From Gammaproteobacteria bacterium UBA4475 (GTDB taxonomy: Bacteria > Pseudomonadota > Gammaproteobacteria > Pseudomonadales > Azotimanducaceae), in assembly GCA_002389265.1 (NCBI GenBank), contig DGOD01000219.1, positions 282 to 10,561 on the forward strand: DNA of 10,280 bases. The letters are read 5' to 3'. Below, piece by piece: positions 7,083 through 10,280 of this stretch. Position numbers and translations under genes: made by a program. How positions within the stretch are numbered: position 1 is the stretch's first letter; each line of letters begins with the position of its first letter. Under the pieces are notes generated by a model. It was not told where the DNA came from and did not search any database. It saw only the letters and a program-made list of their open reading frames with translations.

Positions 7083-7619
7083 GTCACGGTCTAGTACCAA
7101 TAAGAACGGTAACTCGGTGTTCCGCGCCTGCCGGCAGTACATCGTGCCTTGAAACAGATAAGTCGAGCAGCGTAATGAATCGTGGCTCCAGGTTTCGCTG
7201 GAGGTCCAGTAGTTGTTGACCTCAATGCCCTTGAAGACGTTGGGGTTGACCGATGGGCTTTGGCAGGCTGATTGCTGAATAGACAGCATCTCTTCGTTGT
7301 TCGCGATCCGCCAGGCTTTACCTGATTTTTCAGCAAATTCCTGGGCATAAGCCATGGCGTCGTCCCAAGCAAGTTTGGTCGGGTCGCCTTGACAGCGGGC
7401 GCCGCTAAATCGCTGGCCCGCCGCGCAGCGATACCACAGCGTATCGGTCGCTGTTTGTTTCGCCAGGCCATTATCATCGGTGATAAAGCCGCTGCGGTCG
7501 CCAGGTTCGAAGTAGTCCAGGCAAGAGGGGGTGGTAGCATAAAAGTCGCAGCCCGTCAGTCCCAGGCTGATAAGGACAAGGCCCAGCAGGTGGCGAGGTC
7601 TGATGATTGAAATCGGCAT
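7077..7619 (-). CDS. Predicted lipoprotein with DUF1566-like domain
   Basis: A 180-residue secreted lipoprotein. The N-terminus is a signal peptide (RPRH, then LLGLVLISLGLTGC) with a good lipobox, LTGC, so Cys24 should be lipidated. The residue after it is Asp, which in enterobacteria favours retention in the inner membrane. The mature part resembles the DUF1566 family: CLDYFEPGD, a DTLWYRCAAGQ motif, AWDDAMAYAQEFAEKSGKAW, RIANNEEMLSIQ and NNYWTSSE. Six further cysteines could form disulfides in the periplasm. Function is unknown; the family is often associated with surface or adhesin-like proteins. The ATG at 7617-7619 has AGGAG about nine bases upstream. An in-frame GTG at 7635-7637 overlaps that Shine-Dalgarno and is unlikely. 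Hairpin-forming sequences bracket the gene. Confidence 0.82.
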   Translation of the reverse strand: MPISIIRPRHLLGLVLISLGLTGCDFYATTPSCLDYFEPGDRSGFITDDNGLAKQTATDTLWYRCAAGQRFSGARCQGDPTKLAWDDAMAYAQEFAEKSGKAWRIANNEEMLSIQQSACQSPSVNPNVFKGIEVNNYWTSSETWSHDSLRCSTYLFQGTMYCRQARNTELPFLLVLDRDG

Positions 7620-7633
7620 AATGGACGTCTCCT

Positions 7634-7660
7634 GCACCTAACAGATTGTTAGGCGCTAGC
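7634..7660. repeat. Hairpin next to the lipoprotein ribosome-binding site, related to the 3' element
   Basis: CCTAACA-GAT-TGTTAGG (7637-7653) is a perfect 7-bp inverted repeat with a 3-base loop. On the transcribed minus strand it extends to nine pairs, including one G-U. It ends only a base or two before the AGGAG of the lipoprotein gene, so the folded leader could hinder ribosome access. The longer stretch GCACCTAA, then GTTAGGCGCTAGC, resembles the sequence after the stop codon of the same gene (7045-7081). Confidence 0.7.
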
Positions 7661-7670
7661 TGTTGGCTAG
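7656..7670. repeat. Short inverted repeat CTAGC-N5-GCTAG
   Basis: A perfect 5-bp stem with loop TGTTG, directly adjoining the previous hairpin. Short enough to be chance, but it adds a second stem to the presumed lipoprotein leader. Confidence 0.4.
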
Positions 7671-7676
7671 TGTTTC

Positions 7677-7744
7677 ACCCTGGGAATAGTAAGTCGCGCA
7701 GGATAGCGGCGCAACCTAATAACGCGGAGCCCTTTTTCCCAGGT
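7677..7744. other. Potential nested stem-loop (structured leader or small RNA candidate)
   Basis: CCTGGGAA (7679-7686) pairs perfectly with TTCCCAGG (7736-7743), an 8-bp outer stem. Inside, GTCGCGC (7693-7699) pairs with GCGCAAC (7709-7715), seven positions with one mismatch. On the minus strand this would precede the two smaller hairpins and the lipoprotein ribosome-binding site, so it may be part of a structured 5' leader. I do not recognise a known riboswitch. Confidence 0.35.
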
Positions 7745-7792
7745 ATTTGCCGGTTGCCGGTTGCACTTGGTCGGATTGCGGTCATTAATTAC

Positions 7793-7819
7793 TGAACTTT
7801 TCGGCGTATGTGTCGATAG
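7793..7819 (+). promoter_or_regulatory. Candidate sigma-28 (FliA) promoter P1 for the stator operon
   Basis: TGAACTTT (7793-7800) and GTCGATAG (7812-7819) each match the FliA consensus TAAAGTTT / GCCGATAA at six of eight positions, with the canonical 11-base spacer. Transcription would start near 7826, giving a leader of about 108 bases before pomA. Motor genes are classic FliA targets, which raises the plausibility. Confidence 0.5.
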
Positions 7820-7837
7820 ACCAAGTAATCAAAGCGG

Positions 7838-7845
7838 GCCGATAA
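7838..7845 (+). promoter_or_regulatory. Perfect sigma-28 -10 box (candidate promoter P2)
   Basis: GCCGATAA matches the FliA -10 consensus at all eight positions. The region where the -35 should lie (GACCAAGT, 7819-7826) fits poorly; AAGT in CCAAGTAA is the best core but gives a short spacer. It may be a second start point or a chance match. Confidence 0.4.
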
Positions 7846-7933
7846 CTGCAGGCTATTGCTGCTGGCTAAAAAAAGTTCACAGAGGTATTGTCGCGTCTGA
7901 GGATTGAATTGCGACAGGTAAGGAGAAAGAAGG

Positions 7934-8689
7934 ATGGATTTAGCGACGATTATTGGCCTGTTGGGCGCGTTCGGGTTGATTTTTGCCTCGATTAGTCAGC
8001 CTGCGGCGTTTATTGATGTCCCGTCGATCATGATCGTCGTGTTAGGGTCCATCATGGTGGTGATGTTGCGGTCTTCTCTGGGAGAGTTTCTCGGTGCCAT
8101 GGCCGTCATGGGCAAAACCTTTAAAAACAAGCTCGATAAGCCCGATGAATTGATTACGCAAATCGTCGAACTGGCCACCATCGCCCGTAAAGACGGCATG
8201 ATAGCCCTAGAAGGCCAGGAAATACCTAACCCGTTTCTCGCCAAAGCCATCGGTATGCTGGTAGATGGTACTGATCCCGATATCATCAAAAAATCCCTGG
8301 AAAACGAAATTGATGCCACGAAATTGCGGCACAAGATGGGCCAGAGCATTTTTTCAGCTTGGGGTGAAGTGGCGCCAGCCATGGGCATGATCGGCACCCT
8401 GATTGGGCTGGTACAGATGCTCGGCAACATGTCAGATCCTAAGTCGATTGGCCCGGCGATGGCGGTGGCGCTACTCACCACCATGTACGGCGCTATTCTT
8501 GCCAATGTCATTTGTTTGCCCATGGCGATGAAGTTGGGCAATCAGGCCGAACTTGAGGCCGCGCAGAGCAATTTGATTGTTGAAGGCGTCATGTTTATCC
8601 AGGGCGGCGGTAACCCGCGGGTTCTAAACGATTACTTAGGGTCCTTCGTTTCGCCGAAAATCAGGGCGAAACTCGGTGAGCCTGCCTAG
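7934..8689 (+). CDS. pomA: Flagellar stator A subunit, PomA/MotA family
   Basis: A 251-residue inner-membrane protein that forms, with the B subunit, the ion channel whose cytoplasmic loop pushes on FliG to turn the flagellum. The start MDLATIIGLLGAFG and overall sequence are closest to Vibrio PomA. Four helices are visible: about 1-20, 28-46, 147-167 and 172-195. Helices 3 and 4 carry GEVAPAMGMIGTLIGLV and IGPAMAVALLTTMYGAILAN, including the conserved prolines (148, 174) and threonines (155, 183). The cytoplasmic loop keeps the charged torque residues as ARKDGMIALEGQE (Arg85, Lys86, Glu93, Glu96). AGGAG at 7921-7925 supports the start. It is followed 11 bases later by pomB. Ion choice (sodium or proton) cannot be proven from sequence; sodium is favoured by PomA similarity. 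Confidence 0.95.
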   Translation: MDLATIIGLLGAFGLIFASISQPAAFIDVPSIMIVVLGSIMVVMLRSSLGEFLGAMAVMGKTFKNKLDKPDELITQIVELATIARKDGMIALEGQEIPNPFLAKAIGMLVDGTDPDIIKKSLENEIDATKLRHKMGQSIFSAWGEVAPAMGMIGTLIGLVQMLGNMSDPKSIGPAMAVALLTTMYGAILANVICLPMAMKLGNQAELEAAQSNLIVEGVMFIQGGGNPRVLNDYLGSFVSPKIRAKLGEPA

Positions 8690-8700
8690 GGGCTGTCCAG

Positions 8701-9888
8701 ATGTCGGAAACAGATGTGGAGCCAGTCCCCAGCGGTGAGTTACTGCTGGAGCCTGAGGAGGAAAAGCCCGAAGAGTGCGAGGAGTGTAAATCAGGCGCGC
8801 CCGCCTGGATGGCCACTTTTGCCGATATGGCGACCTTGTTGATGGCCTTTTTCGTGCTGATTTTGTCCTTTGCTGATACCGAAGTGCCGAAGTTTAATCA
8901 GATCAATGGCTCCATGAAAATGGCCTTTGGTATCAAAAAGATCACGCCGACAATTCGCATTCCTTCGGGTCGCAGTTTGATGGTCGAAGAATTCACGCCG
9001 GCAGTTGCGGCACCTACGGTCGTCAAAACCAAGGTGCAGATGGCCAAGAATCCGACCGCAAAACTGATTCAAAAGAAAACCTCTGATGAGGCTGAAGATT
9101 TTGAGATTGAAAAGGCGTTTCGCAACGTCGAAGCGGCATTGGCCGAAGAAATAGAAGGCGGGCAGGTGACCGTGCGCGTCAAAGACGACAAGGTGGTGGT
9201 CGAGCTGCAGGCGCAGAGCTCGGCGGGTGGATCTGGTGGTGAAGGTCAAAGCACTGACAGCACGGGGGCTGTATCGCAACAGACCCTAGAAATAGCTGCC
9301 AAGGTGGCTGCGGTCCAGTCAACCACCGCCGCCGAAGTGCAGCTCTTTGCCGGCGCCACAGCCGCAGCAGCCGCGTCAAACGGTCAAGGTGCTACCAGTG
9401 ACTCGGGTCGCGGTGCCGAGTCCGGCGGAGCAGGGCAGGCAGTCAGTGTGGATACGCGGCTTGAAAAAATTCGCTTGGAACTTGACCAACAAATTAACCA
9501 AGGTTTGGTGGCGGTCGAGAAGGTCGGTGATGCCATCATGATTCGTCTCGAGGGCCAGGGTTCGTTTATTTCCGGCAGTGCGGATTTACAGCCGCAGTTC
9601 ATGAGTCTGTTGGCGCGAGTCGGACGCACCGTGAGTGATAGTAAGGGTGGTATCAGAATCGAAGGTCACACGGATAATGTCCCTATCGGCTTCAGTGACC
9701 GTTTTAAGTCAAATTGGGATCTTTCAGCAGCCCGTTCGGCGTCGGTTGCCTCTTACATCACCGGCTCGGGTATTGACCAGGAGCGCGTGACCGTAGCTGG
9801 ATTTGCTGACACCCGACCCCTGGAAAGTAACGACACGCCTGCGGGCCGGGCAAAAAATCGGCGCATCGAGATTATCGTTGAGGGCTAA
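8701..9888 (+). CDS. pomB: Flagellar stator B subunit, PomB/MotB family, with expanded duplicated linker
   Basis: A 395-residue stator protein, about 80 residues longer than typical MotB/PomB (roughly 300-315). The single helix (about 38-58) holds the essential ion-carrying Asp42 in PAWMATFADMATLLMAFF. It follows an acidic N-terminal tail with a CEEC motif (26-29). The OmpA-like peptidoglycan-binding domain occupies about 287-395, with FISGSADLQPQF, IEGHTDNVPIG, SNWDLSAARSASV and AGRAKNRRIEI. Between them are two related linker segments (140-172 and 254-286) separated by an Ala/Gly/Ser-rich low-complexity stretch (about 173-250). The intergenic gap from pomA is 11 bases and an AGGGG lies upstream, so it is translated in the same operon. 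A second paralogue follows 48 bases later. Confidence 0.94.
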   Translation: MSETDVEPVPSGELLLEPEEEKPEECEECKSGAPAWMATFADMATLLMAFFVLILSFADTEVPKFNQINGSMKMAFGIKKITPTIRIPSGRSLMVEEFTPAVAAPTVVKTKVQMAKNPTAKLIQKKTSDEAEDFEIEKAFRNVEAALAEEIEGGQVTVRVKDDKVVVELQAQSSAGGSGGEGQSTDSTGAVSQQTLEIAAKVAAVQSTTAAEVQLFAGATAAAAASNGQGATSDSGRGAESGGAGQAVSVDTRLEKIRLELDQQINQGLVAVEKVGDAIMIRLEGQGSFISGSADLQPQFMSLLARVGRTVSDSKGGIRIEGHTDNVPIGFSDRFKSNWDLSAARSASVASYITGSGIDQERVTVAGFADTRPLESNDTPAGRAKNRRIEIIVEG

Positions 9889-9916
9889 CCAGCCCCTGAA
9901 AATCAAGAGCGAAAAA

Positions 9917-9940
9917 ATGAGTGTGGGAAAAATAGCGTGA
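9917..9940 (+). CDS. Possible 7-codon leader ORF overlapping the second B-subunit start
   Basis: An ATG at 9917 opens a seven-residue frame (MSVGKIA) whose TGA overlaps the GTG start of the next gene as GTGA. A purine-rich AAGAGCG precedes it. It could couple translation into the second pomB gene, or be chance; only the overlap is observed. Confidence 0.2.
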   Translation: MSVGKIA

Positions 9941-10280
9941 CAGAAGCAGAACTCCCAGAAGAGGCAGAGGCAGAGGACGCAGTTCCGAAGCTTAAGCGCC
10001 CGCCGCCGCTACCGGCACCTGATCCCGACTGTGAGGAATGCAAGTCGGGCGCGCCCGCGTGGATCGCCACCTTTGCCGATATGGCCACGTTATTGATGGC
10101 GTTCTTTGTACTCATTTTGTCCTTTGCCCATATGAATGTACCGAAATTCAAGAACGTCAGTGGTTCTATGAACTCCACCTTTGGCGTGCAGCGCTCGGTG
10201 CCAGTGGTTGAACCGCCCACCGCAGACAATATCATTGCGCAGAATTATCGAACCGCCAAGGTTGAGCCGTCACTGAGCAA
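9937..10280 (+). CDS. Second PomB/MotB-family stator subunit, N-terminal part (cut by window edge)
   Basis: A second flagellar B subunit begins at GTG 9937 and runs off the right edge after about 114 residues. It has an acidic then proline-rich N-terminal tail, a CEEC pair (residues 32-35) and one membrane helix with the essential aspartate (Asp48) in PAWIATFADMATLLMAFF. The start of the periplasmic plug region follows (VPKFKNVSGSMNSTFGVQ). The stretch from CEEC through the helix differs from the first copy at one residue of 33. No other start codon lies in frame between the previous gene and 9937; GGGA lies eight bases upstream. It is 48 bases downstream of pomB and probably in the same operon. 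Whether it forms a stator with the adjacent PomA, or replaces pomB under some conditions, is inference. Confidence 0.93.
   Translation, partial: MTEAELPEEAEAEDAVPKLKRPPPLPAPDPDCEECKSGAPAWIATFADMATLLMAFFVLILSFAHMNVPKFKNVSGSMNSTFGVQRSVPVVEPPTADNIIAQNYRTAKVEPSLS

Larger units (their letters stand above)
7620..7933. other. Divergent intergenic region, lipoprotein gene / stator operon
   Basis: This 314-bp stretch has no protein gene that I can support. From left to right it holds two small hairpins (7635-7670) and a larger potential stem-loop (7677-7744). Next come a 7-bp tandem repeat (TTGCCGG twice plus TTGC, 7747-7764), two sigma-28-like promoter candidates (7793-7845) and the pomA ribosome-binding site (AGGAG, 7921-7925). 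I found no clear sigma-70 promoter for the lipoprotein gene. Confidence 0.6.

Noticed and set aside
7034..7670. Calling the lipoprotein gene a functional integron cassette
   Set aside because: The hairpin elements are much shorter than known attC sites and no integrase or second cassette is visible; kept only as a lead.
9957..9974. GAGGCA short tandem repeat at the start of the second B subunit
   Set aside because: It encodes an acidic Glu-Ala tail in frame and needs no other explanation.
1..10280. A new defence, toxin-antitoxin or mobile system
   Set aside because: No nuclease-plus-sensor pair, toxin fold, recombinase, transposase or CRISPR-like array is seen; recC is a housekeeping repair gene.

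Overview
The window reads as chromosomal DNA of a Gram-negative, polarly flagellated gammaproteobacterium. A RecC-type exonuclease subunit, a UspE-like tandem stress protein, a PomA/PomB-type (sodium-type) flagellar stator and a lipobox lipoprotein all point that way. A marine lineage is plausible from the PomAB-type stator and the catabolic genes, but this is inference. Genes are close-packed and GC-moderate. I see no insertion sequence, phage gene, CRISPR array, rRNA or tRNA.

Layout. Positions 1-470 (minus) are the N-terminal part of recC, running off the left edge. After a divergent, AT-rich gap of about 250 bp come three plus-strand metabolic genes: a DUF1295/steroid 5-alpha-reductase-like membrane protein, an MFS transporter and a class III (CaiB/BaiF) CoA-transferase. 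A UspE-like tandem universal stress protein (minus) is convergent with the CoA-transferase and divergent from a nitronate monooxygenase-family FMN enzyme. The usp promoter region holds a perfect FNR/Anr-like inverted repeat spaced as a class II activator site. Next are two small overlapping plus-strand genes: a two-helix membrane protein with a CxxC, and an 87-residue four-cysteine protein. A minus-strand lipoprotein with a DUF1566-like domain follows. It is bracketed by two related hairpin-forming sequences, an arrangement that superficially resembles a gene cassette. A divergent gap of about 315 bp contains predicted hairpins and two sigma-28-like promoter candidates. The window ends with a stator operon: pomA, an unusually long pomB, and the start of a second pomB/motB paralogue.

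How the genes work together. The clearest functional unit is the right end: PomA and two different B subunits probably assemble sodium- or proton-conducting stators driven by a flagellar (sigma-28) promoter. The left half is a loose set of CoA/lipid-type metabolic genes beside a probably oxygen-responsive stress gene; a shared pathway is not shown by the sequence. The best candidates for something new are the tandem B-subunit arrangement with a duplicated, low-complexity-spaced linker in the first copy, the hairpin-bracketed lipoprotein gene, and the small cysteine-rich gene pair. I found no convincing wholly new defence or mobile system.
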